This document shows, one piece after another, positions 36,331 through 44,412 of a stretch of DNA of 56,018 bases. Position numbers and translations under genes: made by a program. The stretch comes from Streptomyces sp. NRRL S-31 (GTDB taxonomy: Bacteria > Actinomycetota > Actinomycetes > Streptomycetales > Streptomycetaceae), in contig NZ_JOCB01000048.1 of the NCBI RefSeq assembly GCF_000718775.1, forward strand, positions 1 to 56,018, given 5' to 3'. The notes below the pieces were generated by a model that searched no databases, had not been told where the DNA came from, and was given only the letters and a program-made list of their open reading frames with translations. Every line of letters begins with the position of its first letter. Positions within the stretch are counted from its first letter, which is position 1.

Positions 36331-37101
36331 GAGGTCTCCTGTTTCCGGGGTACGGGCAGTCCGCGGCGTACGACGCACCGGGCTGCGGAGGGGCCAAGCA
36401 CAGTCGACAGGGCCCACCCGGCATCACACGCGGCGGCGGGTGGACGCCCGGACTACCGAGGCAGCCACAGCCTGGGACGCGGCGGCGCCGGTTGGCGGCG
36501 GCGCCGGCCTATGAGCAGCACTGCGACCGTCAGCAGACGGCCCGCACCGGGCGAGCGGTATTCGCTCATCGTCATCTGCGGCCTCCTCTCCACCACGCGG
36601 AATATTACACGCCGTGCAGCATTGGTGACGCAAAGTGATATGATCTGGTGAAACAGCCTCTCTTGCCGTGCCACCTGCGCCTTCATGAGCCCGTCCTCTG
36701 CGCGGACCAGGATGCCCTCGTCGAGCAAGCCCGCGACGGTTGCTACCAGACGCACACCGTCGCCTACGCCCAGGAGCAGGGTCAGATCGGGTTCCTGCTC
36801 AAGTAGTTCGGCAGCGCGAAGGCCGTCGCGGCGGAGATCGGCGTCACCCCCGACTCCACCACGCCCCCGACAGCGGCCGCGGCGAGTTCGGCTGTTCCCA
36901 TGACACCCCCGAATGACACGGACACCAGACAACTACCCCTGGTGCCGCATCATGTCATCAGGACGCCAAGATTCCCCCAACTTGTCGGTGACGACTGGAA
37001 GTTGGCGCCGACACCTGCCGCAGGCTGGCTGTGGGCAGCATGCGCGAGCACGCCCAGGCCGTCGCCCGCGCCCTGTGCACCCGGTAGGAGGGGATCGCCG
37101 C
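36331..37101. other. Decayed intergenic stretch
   Basis: About 770 bp without an intact gene. A Tpg-like remnant at about 36685-36864 is annotated separately. The rest has open but unrecognisable frames. The segment 36590-36660 is notably AT-rich for this genome, which suggests promoter or foreign DNA. Confidence 0.45.
36685..36864 (+). pseudogene. Remnant resembling a telomere-protecting terminal protein (Tpg-like)
   Basis: Without a start codon the frame reads DALVEQARDGCYQ, then AQEQGQIGFLLK, a TAG stop, then FGSAKAVAAEIGVTPDS. This resembles the central helix-turn-helix region of Tpg-like proteins, where a FLLK-x-x-GSAKAVA-x-x-GV pattern is followed by the recognition helix. TAG at 36802-36804 probably replaces CAG (Gln). 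Downstream similarity is lost. The identification is by eye and tentative. Confidence 0.35.
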
Positions 37102-37392
37102 ATGTCCGCGTCCGCGGCCACCCGGCGCGCGTACCGTGAGGGGAGGACCCGCCGGGAGGACCAGACGAGCGCGCAGCCCGACCACGTCCTCCTCGCGCCG
37201 CACGCCCCCGCGCCCGGGGCGCCGGCCGAACTCCTCGCCCAGCTGCGCGCCGGCCGGGCGGACCGGTGGGCGCCGGCGTTCGAGCGCGAGCGGGCGGCCG
37301 CCGGCGGCTCGGGTGAGCGCAACGCCGTACGTGGTCCGCGTCCTGGCGTGCACGTACCAGCATTCCGAGAACCGGTCACACCAGCACTTTGA
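37102..37392 (+). CDS. Small hypothetical protein, possibly truncated DUF6247-like
   Basis: A 96-residue ORF with GGAGGGG upstream of ATG 37102. The middle (APAELLAQLRAGRADRWAPAFERERAAA) has the look of DUF6247-type proteins, small partners of toxin-like genes in Streptomyces. The following sequence (GGSGERNAVRGPRPG) is unlike that family, so the 3' end is probably replaced or frameshifted. It lies next to decayed DNA. Confidence 0.4.
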   Translation: MSASAATRRAYREGRTRREDQTSAQPDHVLLAPHAPAPGAPAELLAQLRAGRADRWAPAFERERAAAGGSGERNAVRGPRPGVHVPAFREPVTPAL

Positions 37393-37608
37393 CCTGCGAT
37401 TCCAAGTTGGCGGAGGCTCAGCAGGTGACGGAGAGCCGGCCGACGGCCGCGTAGCGGACGTCCTCGTCCTCGGCCTGGTCGCTTCCGGAGCCGACGCTCG
37501 CCGAGCTCACCTCGGATCCCGTGTTCCTTCAGGATCACGCCGCCGGACCCAACGTACGGCCAGGGTTGCCTGCCGCCGCCCGTCGCTCAGGTCTGACACC
37601 GAAGTGCG

Positions 37609-38514
37609 TCAGAGGGTTCGGGCCGCAGCGGCGTCGCGGAGGAGTGTGGCGAAGGTCAGGGCGGCGGGGGTGGGCGAGTGGTCGGCCATGCGAACCAGGA
37701 GGATGCGGCGGATGGGGGCCGGCGCCTGGAGGGGAAGGACGCTGACGCCGGGTCGAATGCCCTCCAGGGCCAGGGTGGGGGCGAGGGCGACGCCGATGCC
37801 GGCGGCGACCATGGCCTGGGCTTCCTGGTAGTCGTGGGCCTCGTAGACGATGTGGGGCTCGAAGCCGGCGGCGCGGCAGCCGCGGACGAGGGCTTCGGCC
37901 ACCGGATGATGTTCGGCGCGGGTGATCCAGGGGTCGTGGGCGAAGTCGGCGAGTGAGGCGGTGCCGCGGTCGGCGAGTGGATGGTGGTCGCTGACGAGAA
38001 GGGCCGGCGGGTCATCGAGGAGCGGGGTGACGACGATGTCCTCCCGGTCGATTCGGCTCCAGTCGTAGTCCCACATCAGCGACAGCTCGATCTCCCGGTT
38101 CCCCAGCATGGTCCACAGCCCGGCGATGCGGGCGCTGCGGACGGTCAGCCGTACGTCGGGGTGGGCGTCACGGAAGGCGATCACGGCCTGCGGGAGGAGC
38201 GAGGCGCCGACCGTGGGGAAGGTGCCGATGCGCAGGATGCCCGTACGCAGGCCGGCGAAGTCGGCGAGTTCGTTTTCCGCGGCCCGCAGTTCGCGTTCGA
38301 TCCGGTGCCCTCGTTCGGCCAGTGCCCGGCCGGCGTCGGTGAGGGTGACGCCTCGGGCGTGGCGTTCGAGCAGGGGCTGGCCTGCCTCCGTTTCCAGGCG
38401 GCTGATCTGCTGCGATACCGCTGACGGGGTGTAGTTGAGGGCGCGGGCTGTCGCGGTCACCGAACCGCGCCGGGCGACCTCCGTGAACAGCAGGATTCGC
38501 CGGACGTCGAGCAT
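37609..38514 (-). CDS. LysR-family transcriptional regulator
   Basis: A 301-residue LTTR. The N-terminal helix-turn-helix is MLDVRRILLFTEVARRGSVTATARALNYTPSAVSQQISRLE; an effector-binding periplasmic-protein-like domain follows. ATG 38514 is preferred over the GTG 21 bp upstream, as GGAGG lies 7 nt before it. It is divergent from a PrpF-like gene (144-bp gap) and should control that gene and the transporter, using an organic acid as inducer. Confidence 0.94.
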   Translation of the reverse strand: MLDVRRILLFTEVARRGSVTATARALNYTPSAVSQQISRLETEAGQPLLERHARGVTLTDAGRALAERGHRIERELRAAENELADFAGLRTGILRIGTFPTVGASLLPQAVIAFRDAHPDVRLTVRSARIAGLWTMLGNREIELSLMWDYDWSRIDREDIVVTPLLDDPPALLVSDHHPLADRGTASLADFAHDPWITRAEHHPVAEALVRGCRAAGFEPHIVYEAHDYQEAQAMVAAGIGVALAPTLALEGIRPGVSVLPLQAPAPIRRILLVRMADHSPTPAALTFATLLRDAAAARTL

Positions 38515-38658
38515 GCCGCCACCTCCAGCGTTCACTCCAGCTTAATAGCCATGCAGATTTCCGAGATTGTACTTCACGCAGCCGTAACCCACCGTGGAGG
38601 ACACCACGCACGGCGAGGCCGTCGGTGGGCCCCCTTCCATGGCTGTGAGGAGTCAGTT

Positions 38659-39777
38659 GTGCTGCGTCTGCAGGGCGAGATGATCCGCGGAGGAACCAGC
38701 AAGTGCTGGATCTTCGACCACCACGACGTGGCCGCCACGGGCGTGGACGTCGATGCCCTCCTGCTTGCCGCCTTCAACGCCGCCGACCCCCGCCAGATCG
38801 ACGGCGTCGGCGGTGCCTCCTCCACCACATCCAAGGCCGCCGTCGTACAGGCGTCGACCCAGCCGGGTGTGGATGTCGAGTACGCCTTCGCACAGGTCGG
38901 GATCGGCGACGAGCGCGTGGAGTGGGCCAGCAACTGCGGCAACTGCGCCACTGCCGTGGCCTTGTACGCCGTCCACCACGATCTCGTGCCGATCACGTCG
39001 GACACCACCACGGTCCGCATGCTCAACGTCAACACCGGGGCCCGCCTCGCCGGCACGATCCCCACCCCCGCGGGCGTGGCCCCGGAAGAGGGCACGGCCA
39101 GGGTGCCGGGCACCTCGGCGCCGGGTGTGCCGGTCCTGCTCGGGTTCCAGGATCCGGCGGGCTCGACGACCGGCCGGGCACTGCCGACCGGCCGGGCACT
39201 GGATGAGCTGACCGGCCCGGACGGTCCCGTCGAGGCGTCCCTGGTGGACGCCGGCGCGCCCGCCGCGCTGTTCGAGGCCAAGGCGTTCGGCCTCGAGGGC
39301 ACGGAATCCCTCACCGCGTTCGCCGCCGCAGTACCCGCGCTGACGCTGCTGCGCCGCCAGGCAGCGCTGGCCATGGGGCTGGCCCGCGAGGACGATCCGG
39401 TCAGCCACACGGTGCCGAAGGCGGGCATCGTCGCCCGACCCGCGCTCTATCGCACCGCACAGGGGATCCTCGTCAACCACGACGAGTACGACCTGGCCGT
39501 GCGCATGGTCTCCATGCACGCCCCGCACCCGGCGATCGGCCTGACCTCCGCCGTCGCCCTGGCCACGGCCGCCGCCACCCCCGGCACCCTCGCGCACCGC
39601 GTCGCCCGGCAGACCGCCGACGGCACGCTGCGCCTGGGCACCCCCGCCGGCGTGGTCACCACCCGAGCCGTTCCCGCACCGGACGGCGCGTCCCCCACGG
39701 TGCTCCTGCACCGCGCCGCCCGGCGTATCGCCCGAGCCGAACTCCTTGTCCCCGTCCTGGAAGGACGCCCCGCATGA
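38659..39777 (+). CDS. PrpF-family isomerase (methylaconitate/oxalomesaconate type)
   Basis: A 372-residue protein with the diaminopimelate-epimerase-like double fold of PrpF. The N-terminus MIRGGTSKCWIF carries the family Ser/Cys-Lys motif. IDGVGGASSTTSKAAVV and ASNCGNCATAVALYAV match the conserved substrate-binding segments. Members isomerise methylaconitate, 4-oxalomesaconate or aconitate. The GTG start at 38659 has GAGGAG upstream. Its stop overlaps the start of a dicarboxylate symporter (ATGA), so it probably acts on an imported di- or tricarboxylate. Confidence 0.9.
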   Translation: MLRLQGEMIRGGTSKCWIFDHHDVAATGVDVDALLLAAFNAADPRQIDGVGGASSTTSKAAVVQASTQPGVDVEYAFAQVGIGDERVEWASNCGNCATAVALYAVHHDLVPITSDTTTVRMLNVNTGARLAGTIPTPAGVAPEEGTARVPGTSAPGVPVLLGFQDPAGSTTGRALPTGRALDELTGPDGPVEASLVDAGAPAALFEAKAFGLEGTESLTAFAAAVPALTLLRRQAALAMGLAREDDPVSHTVPKAGIVARPALYRTAQGILVNHDEYDLAVRMVSMHAPHPAIGLTSAVALATAAATPGTLAHRVARQTADGTLRLGTPAGVVTTRAVPAPDGASPTVLLHRAARRIARAELLVPVLEGRPA

Positions 39778-41189
39778 GCCGCAACGACGCCGCCCCGGGT
39801 ACCGTCACCGCACCACCGGGCCGCATCCGCCGGATGCTGTCCCATCTCTACGTCCAGTGCCTGATTGCCGTCCTTCTCGGCGCCGTCGTGGGCGGGCTGT
39901 GGCCGTCCTTCAGCGCTGACCTGAAGCCGCTCGGCGACGGCTTCATCGCGCTGGTGAAGATGTTCATCGCGCCGATCATCTTCTGCACGGTCGTCCACGG
40001 CATCGCCTCCATGGGCAACGCCCGCGCGGTCGGCCGGGTGAGCCTGAAGGCTCTGGTCTACTTCGAGGTGCTGACCACCGTGGCCATGGTGGTCGGGCTG
40101 GTCGTCGTCAACGTCGTCCAGCCGGGCAGCGGTCTGCACGTCGATGTTTCGGCCCTGTCCGACAAGGGCCTGCCGCCGGAGGCGACCACGGCCCACGAGG
40201 GTTTCGCCGATTTCCTCCTGGCCATCATCCCGGCCACCCTGCTCAGCGCCCTGACCGGCAACGAGATCCTGCCGGTGCTGCTGGTGTCGGTGCTCATCGG
40301 CTTCGGCCTGCACGCCAGCGGGGAGGCCGGCCTGGGCATCGCCCGGGGCATCGAGAAGTTCTCCACGGTCCTGTTCACGCTCATCCGCTGGATCATGCGG
40401 CTCGCCCCCGTCGGCGCGTTCGGCTCGATGGCCTTCACCATCGGCCACTACGGCCTGGGCACCCTGCGTCACCTGGCCCTGCTGGTCGGCTCGTTCTGGC
40501 TGACCTCCCTCTTCTTCGTCCTGGTCGTCCTCGGTACCGTGATGCGCCTGAACGGACTACGGCTGCTGCCCTTCCTGCGTTACATCAAGGAAGAGCTGCT
40601 GATCGTCCTGGGCACTTCCTCCACCGAGCCCGTCCTGCCGCGCATGATGGCCAAGCTCCAGCACGTGGGCGCCTCGAAACCGGTCGTCGGCATCACGCTG
40701 CCCGCCGGATACTCCTTCAACCTCGACGGCACGGCCATCTACCTGACCATGGGATCGGTCTTCCTCGCCCAGGCCCTCGGCATCGACCTCAGCCTCACCC
40801 AGCAGCTGGCCATGCTCGCCGTCATGCTGCTCACCTCCAAGGGCGCCGCAGGCGTCACCGGCTCCGGCTTCATCGCCCTGGCCGCGACTCTCAGCGCCGT
40901 CCCACACGTCCCGGTCGCCGCCCTCGCGCTGATATTCGGCGTCGACCGGTTCATGTCCGAAGCCCGCGCCCTGACCAGCCTGGTCGGCAACGGCGTCGCC
41001 ACCCTGGCCGTCGCCCGCTGGGAGGGCGAGCTCGACGAGGACCGCGCCAAGGCCGTCCTGCGCGGAGAGATCCCCTACGCCCCCGCCCCCGCTCCCTCCA
41101 CGGTGACAGCCGAGCCCGCTCCGAAGCAGACGCCCGCACCCGCGGCGATGCCCGGACCGACCCGCGACCCGGTCCCCGCCGCAAACTGA
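39774..41189 (+). CDS. Dicarboxylate/amino acid:cation symporter (DAACS family)
   Basis: A 471-residue transporter of the DctA/GltP type. It has about eight transmembrane helices plus re-entrant loops; LGTSSTEPVLPRMM corresponds to hairpin 1 and the Asn/Asp-rich GYSFNLDGTAIYLTMGSVFLAQA to the TM7 ion-binding motif. The C-terminus is an extended Pro/Ala tail. It overlaps the PrpF-like gene by 4 bp and is followed by a strong terminator. The substrate is probably C4- or tricarboxylate, given its partner. Confidence 0.94.
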   Translation: MSRNDAAPGTVTAPPGRIRRMLSHLYVQCLIAVLLGAVVGGLWPSFSADLKPLGDGFIALVKMFIAPIIFCTVVHGIASMGNARAVGRVSLKALVYFEVLTTVAMVVGLVVVNVVQPGSGLHVDVSALSDKGLPPEATTAHEGFADFLLAIIPATLLSALTGNEILPVLLVSVLIGFGLHASGEAGLGIARGIEKFSTVLFTLIRWIMRLAPVGAFGSMAFTIGHYGLGTLRHLALLVGSFWLTSLFFVLVVLGTVMRLNGLRLLPFLRYIKEELLIVLGTSSTEPVLPRMMAKLQHVGASKPVVGITLPAGYSFNLDGTAIYLTMGSVFLAQALGIDLSLTQQLAMLAVMLLTSKGAAGVTGSGFIALAATLSAVPHVPVAALALIFGVDRFMSEARALTSLVGNGVATLAVARWEGELDEDRAKAVLRGEIPYAPAPAPSTVTAEPAPKQTPAPAAMPGPTRDPVPAAN

Positions 41190-41199
41190 CATCGCGTGC

Positions 41200-41237
41200 G
41201 CGGGCCGGCCCGGAGAAGATGCTCCGGGCCGGCCCGC
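41200..41237. terminator. Strong hairpin after the symporter gene
   Basis: GCGGGCCGGCCCGGA (41200-41214) pairs perfectly over 15 bp with 41223-41237 around the loop GAAGATGC, 11 bp after the stop codon. Confidence 0.88.
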
Positions 41238-41245
41238 CCGCGTCT

Positions 41246-41406
41246 CAACAGGACGTCGTACTCGCCGTCCGGGCTGATCAGGAACGTCTGGCCCTCCGGT
41301 ACGCCCAGTCTTCCCACCGCTGATCAAGTCCGGCGAACGCCGCGCTGAAGTCCGTCGTACGGACGGCTACCTCGCTCACGCCGGGAATCCGCGGATCCCT
41401 GATCAC
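41246..41406 (-). pseudogene. Site-specific recombinase-like remnant, frameshifted
   Basis: On the minus strand one frame reads RWEDWAYRR, and a shifted frame continues GVPEGQTFLISPDGEYDVLL. Joined, they resemble the N-terminal part of actinobacterial tyrosine recombinases. No start, core-binding or catalytic region is left. The call rests on a short match judged by eye. Confidence 0.35.
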
Positions 41407-41420
41407 CGAAACGGCAGACG

Positions 41421-41760
41421 ATGTGGGCCACCCGGACCTTCCTCGGCGACCTGCTCCGCGGCCATCCGAAGATCCGCTCCCGGTGGCGCAAGCTGCCGCC
41501 CGGGCAGATCGCCGCGATCGTCCTCGCGGTTCTCCGCCATGACCAGCGGCTTGCCGACCTGGCAGGCGGCAACCACATCTCCGCCACGACGGTGCGTCCT
41601 TGGGGCCCGGAACTGATCGAACTGCTTGCCGCACGGGTCCAGCGCCTGGAGCGCGCGCTGAAGAAGTCAGCCGAACGGGTGGCCACACCGTCCTGATCGA
41701 CGGCACACTGATCCGCACCCGGCGCCGCACCTGGTGCCGCCGCCGCGTCAAGCTCCTCCG
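41421..41760 (+). pseudogene. IS5-like transposase remnant
   Basis: The first frame reads RKLPPGQIAAIVLAVLRHDQRLADLAGG, then LLAARVQRLERALKKSAERV, and stops at 41696. A shifted frame continues HTVLIDGTLIRTRRR. This is the helix-turn-helix plus the first DDE Asp (VLIDGTLI) of Streptomyces IS5-type transposases with a frameshift. The rest of the DDE domain and clear terminal repeats are missing. Confidence 0.55.
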
Positions 41761-41904
41761 CAGGGGCCTGCTGCCCGCTGGCCCGGACGTGTGGCTCCCT
41801 CGGCCGCGCCAGCGCCTCGACCTGCCCGAGGAGGCCGCAGCCCGTTTTCGGTGGCTCGGTCATCCAGTCCGCCCAGATGCCGGGCCTGCTGTGAGCGGAG
41901 GGGC

Positions 41905-42603
41905 TCAGCGCAGCCGTCGCGCACGCAGCACCAAGTCGTCGGTATGGTGCGCGCCGGCGCCGCCGTCGGGTGCCACGCGTGGGCGCTGCTCGTTCACCTC
42001 CACCTTCCAGTCGTCGGTGAGCAGGGCGGCGACCATCGAGGGCCAGACGTAGTCAGCCGGGTCGAAGCCGCTGTCGTGCGCCTGCTGCGTGTCCATCCCC
42101 GAGTGGTGTACGAGCAGCAGCACACCGCCGGGCGCGACGGCCGCGAGCAGCGCTCGCTCGGCTGCGGCGTCGGGGGTGCGCAGCAGGGCTGGATACTGCG
42201 CGGAGACCAGGTCGAAGGAGGCCGGCGGGAGTGCCGCTTCCGTCAGCGCGGCGTGTACCCAGCGAACGCCGACGCCTGCGTCCCGTGCGTGCCCGGCCGC
42301 CCGCTCCAGCGCCACGCCCGAGACCTCGAGCGCGGTCACGTCCCAGCCGCCGCGCGCGAGCCAGACGGCGTCCGCGCCCTCGCCGCAGCCGACGTCGAGC
42401 ACCCGCCCGGGCGTGAGCCCGGCGACCTCGGCCACGAGCGCACCGTTGGGCCGGCCGCTCCACAGCTGTTGTCGGTCGGCGTATCGGTTGTCCCACTCTG
42501 CCCGCACCGCGGGGTCTCCGACGTATCCGTCGCCAGGAAAGGAAGTGTCAGACGCGGGCGATCCCGCTGCGATGTTGTCGGTCACGGGCCCAACGTCACC
42601 CAT
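41905..42603 (-). CDS. Class I SAM-dependent methyltransferase
   Basis: A 232-residue Rossmann methyltransferase. Motif I is VLDVGCGEGADAVWLA, the acidic strand 2 is VTALEVS and motif IV lies around FDLVSAQYPAL. The N-terminal WDNRYADRQQLWSGRPN is typical of a thiopurine/tellurite-type methyltransferase subgroup. Substrate unknown. No clear ribosome site precedes ATG 42603; a TTG at 42654 would add 17 residues. It lies in a region with mobile-element remnants. Confidence 0.88.
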   Translation of the reverse strand: MGDVGPVTDNIAAGSPASDTSFPGDGYVGDPAVRAEWDNRYADRQQLWSGRPNGALVAEVAGLTPGRVLDVGCGEGADAVWLARGGWDVTALEVSGVALERAAGHARDAGVGVRWVHAALTEAALPPASFDLVSAQYPALLRTPDAAAERALLAAVAPGGVLLLVHHSGMDTQQAHDSGFDPADYVWPSMVAALLTDDWKVEVNEQRPRVAPDGGAGAHHTDDLVLRARRLR

Positions 42604-42976
42604 CGTGGCCCGGTCAAGCCACTCCTGTTGCCGCTCCGGCAAAACGGCGTCCAAAGGGCGAGGAAGAGCCGGGCGTAGGCGCGCTGGACGTCACCCTGCT
42701 GGCCTTGGATCGCCCAGCTCGCCTCGTCCAGGCGCGGCAGGAACATGCTCGGCGAAGACTCAGTCCGAACGCGCGCCGGCCCCGACCAGAGGTATCTGGC
42801 CGGGGCCGCCACATGCACGGGCCGAACGTCGGGCCCGTGGAAGTCAGTTCGCGTCGGTGCTCCGGCCCACCAACTGGGTGAGTGGCTTGACGATCTGAGC
42901 AGGACCGTGTGACGTCCCACCCATTGGCGCGGACATGCGGCGAGAGGCGTTCGGAGGTGAGCGCGATCGACCCGGG
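42604..42976. other. Intergenic region with two hairpins
   Basis: The 373-bp gap contains two tandem stem-loops (42778-42839) and no convincing gene. Two short minus-strand frames, one ending at 42844 (KPLTQLVGRSTDAN) and one starting near 42746 (FLPRLDEASWAIQGQQGDVQ), look coding-like and may be gene remnants. Confidence 0.4.
42778..42839 (-). terminator. Two consecutive hairpins
   Basis: GGCCCCG-A-CCAGA (42778-42790) pairs with TCTGG-C-CGGGGCC (42795-42807) around GGTA with one mismatch. CACGGGCC (42816-42823) pairs with GGCCCGTG (42832-42839) around 8 nt. On the minus strand they follow the DUF6332-like gene and could terminate it or a lost gene. Confidence 0.55.
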
Positions 42977-43231
42977 TCAACGCCCCTGATGCCGACGCGC
43001 ATCGAAGCGGAGCAGTACCCGTGCCACACGCCACACCGAGGCAAACGCCGCTAGCACGACTCCCGTCACGAGCAGGCATTTCCCCGCAGGCTCGGAGGTA
43101 CCCACGACCAGTGCCGGGATCAGTAGCACGCCGAACACGGCTGCGGCAAGGACAGCAGCCGTCACCAGGGCGAACACGATCTCCACCGTCATCGCGTCCT
43201 TCTCCCACCGCGACTCCCGCCCCATATCCAT
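42977..43231 (-). CDS. DUF6332-like two-helix membrane protein
   Basis: An 84-residue protein. A short charged start (MGRESRWEKDAMTVEI) precedes two hydrophobic helices (~VFALVTAAVLAAAVFGVLLIPALVV and ~LLVTGVVLAAFASVWRVARVLL). The DAMTVEI segment and overall plan fit a Streptomyces family of unknown function. An ATG at 43192 has the best ribosome site (AGAAGGA), but starting there would remove the conserved DAMTVEI lead-in, so a longer start is shown; 43225 is also possible. Confidence 0.65.
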   Translation of the reverse strand: MDMGRESRWEKDAMTVEIVFALVTAAVLAAAVFGVLLIPALVVGTSEPAGKCLLVTGVVLAAFASVWRVARVLLRFDARRHQGR

Positions 43232-43419
43232 GCTGCGAGTTTCACACAGACCGTGAGACTCACGTAGTCGAAAACCCGCGCTGCTCAACTCCTCGCCGGT
43301 CTCGTCACTGTCGAGCTTGAGCACGTCGGGTCGCGCACTGTACGCACGGAAGCGCGTCTCGTAGCTCGCCGACGGGGTGGAGCAGTCCGCGTTCCCAAGG
43401 TTCCGCCGGAATTCGATCG

Positions 43420-43815
43420 TTATCCAGCGCTCGGTGCCACGGCCAATGCGTCAATCTCGACCCGGAAATCGGGGTTGACCAGGCCGGCGACCCTCACCAA
43501 GGAGCAGGCGGGCGGGTGTTCTGCGTCCTGGTACTCGTCTCGCACTTTGCGGAACGCGCCAAGATCGCCCAGATCGGTCAGGTAGACCGTCAATTTGACT
43601 ACGTGCTCCAGGCCGGAGCCCGCTGCCTCCAGTGCGGTGGTCAGATTCGCGTAGACCTGCCGAACCTGGGTCTCAGCGTCCTCTTTACCAACCAGATTGC
43701 CGTCGCCGTCCACCGGAACCTGACCTGAGACGGCGACCATCGCTCCGGTGAAGGCGACCGCGTGGCTGTAGCCATTGACGGGCGGTGAACCGTTGGGACG
43801 TATGAAGTGCTCCAT
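43420..43815 (-). CDS. RidA-family protein (Rid/YjgF)
   Basis: A 131-residue protein of the Rid superfamily, which hydrolyses reactive enamine/imine intermediates. Recognisable segments are FTGAMVAVSGQVPVDGDGNLVG, ETQVRQVYANLTTALEAAGSGLEHVVKLTVYLTDLGDL and VRVAGLVNPDFRVEIDALAV. The catalytic Arg of canonical RidA, normally in a C-R-x-x-V context, may correspond to SLVRVAG, so it could be a Rid2-7 subtype. ATG 43827 is an alternative start. Confidence 0.9.
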   Translation of the reverse strand: MEHFIRPNGSPPVNGYSHAVAFTGAMVAVSGQVPVDGDGNLVGKEDAETQVRQVYANLTTALEAAGSGLEHVVKLTVYLTDLGDLGAFRKVRDEYQDAEHPPACSLVRVAGLVNPDFRVEIDALAVAPSAG

Positions 43816-44412
43816 GGCGCCGATCATGCCACGACCGGAAATCGGCTCCTACTGACACAGGGGGCGCCGATCAGGTTAGACCCAGGCACTCACGGATAAG
43901 GCGGCGTCTTGGTCATTTTCTCCACCGACATCACCGACCGCCTCGGCCAAGCTGCGGATATCCAGGCCGCCGGCCGGCAGGAAGTGCGGCAACCGGTTGT
44001 GCACGGTGCCGGAGGCCGAGCGGGGTTCTCTCGCCCATGTACTCCGCAGCCCTGCGCGACAAGTCCGTACGGACCGGCCTTCGGTCAGGGGCAGGTGGAT
44101 CAGCCCGCGGCCGGATCGCTTGCTCCTCGTCAAAGGGCGTGGCGTCACCTTCGGGCAGGTTGCGGAAGGCGTCCGACGAACTGGAGGACGCCGGAACCGT
44201 TGCCGGCCTGCTGGGCGGAGTGGGCGGACGTATCTCACCACCGCGTATGGCGGAACAGGGCGGAGCGGTCAGCCGCCGACGAGGTCACGAGTCAATTGAC
44301 CGATGCCGCCGCCGGGGAGGCGGGCGACCCTGGGAAGGCGAGAGCCCCTGTGCGCCGGTACACCGGCCAGGGGGCGCTCACCGTAGTGGCATTCGGAGGA
44401 AGGCGAGCTGTC
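43816..44412. other. Intergenic region, probably decayed DNA
   Basis: Nearly 600 bp without a recognisable gene. Frames on both strands are open for long stretches but match nothing known. An in-frame extension of the downstream flavoprotein runs back to 43909 but lacks any dehydrogenase-like sequence, so it was not used. Confidence 0.4.

Noticed and set aside
42582..42976. Small minus-strand genes between the methyltransferase and the two-helix protein
   Set aside because: Two fragments look coding-like, but neither has a ribosome site and one overlaps the methyltransferase start; insufficient for a CDS call.
43909..44412. Longer N-terminus of the flavoprotein
   Set aside because: The extension has no similarity to the family and skips the good GGAGGAAGG ribosome site just before GTG 44413.
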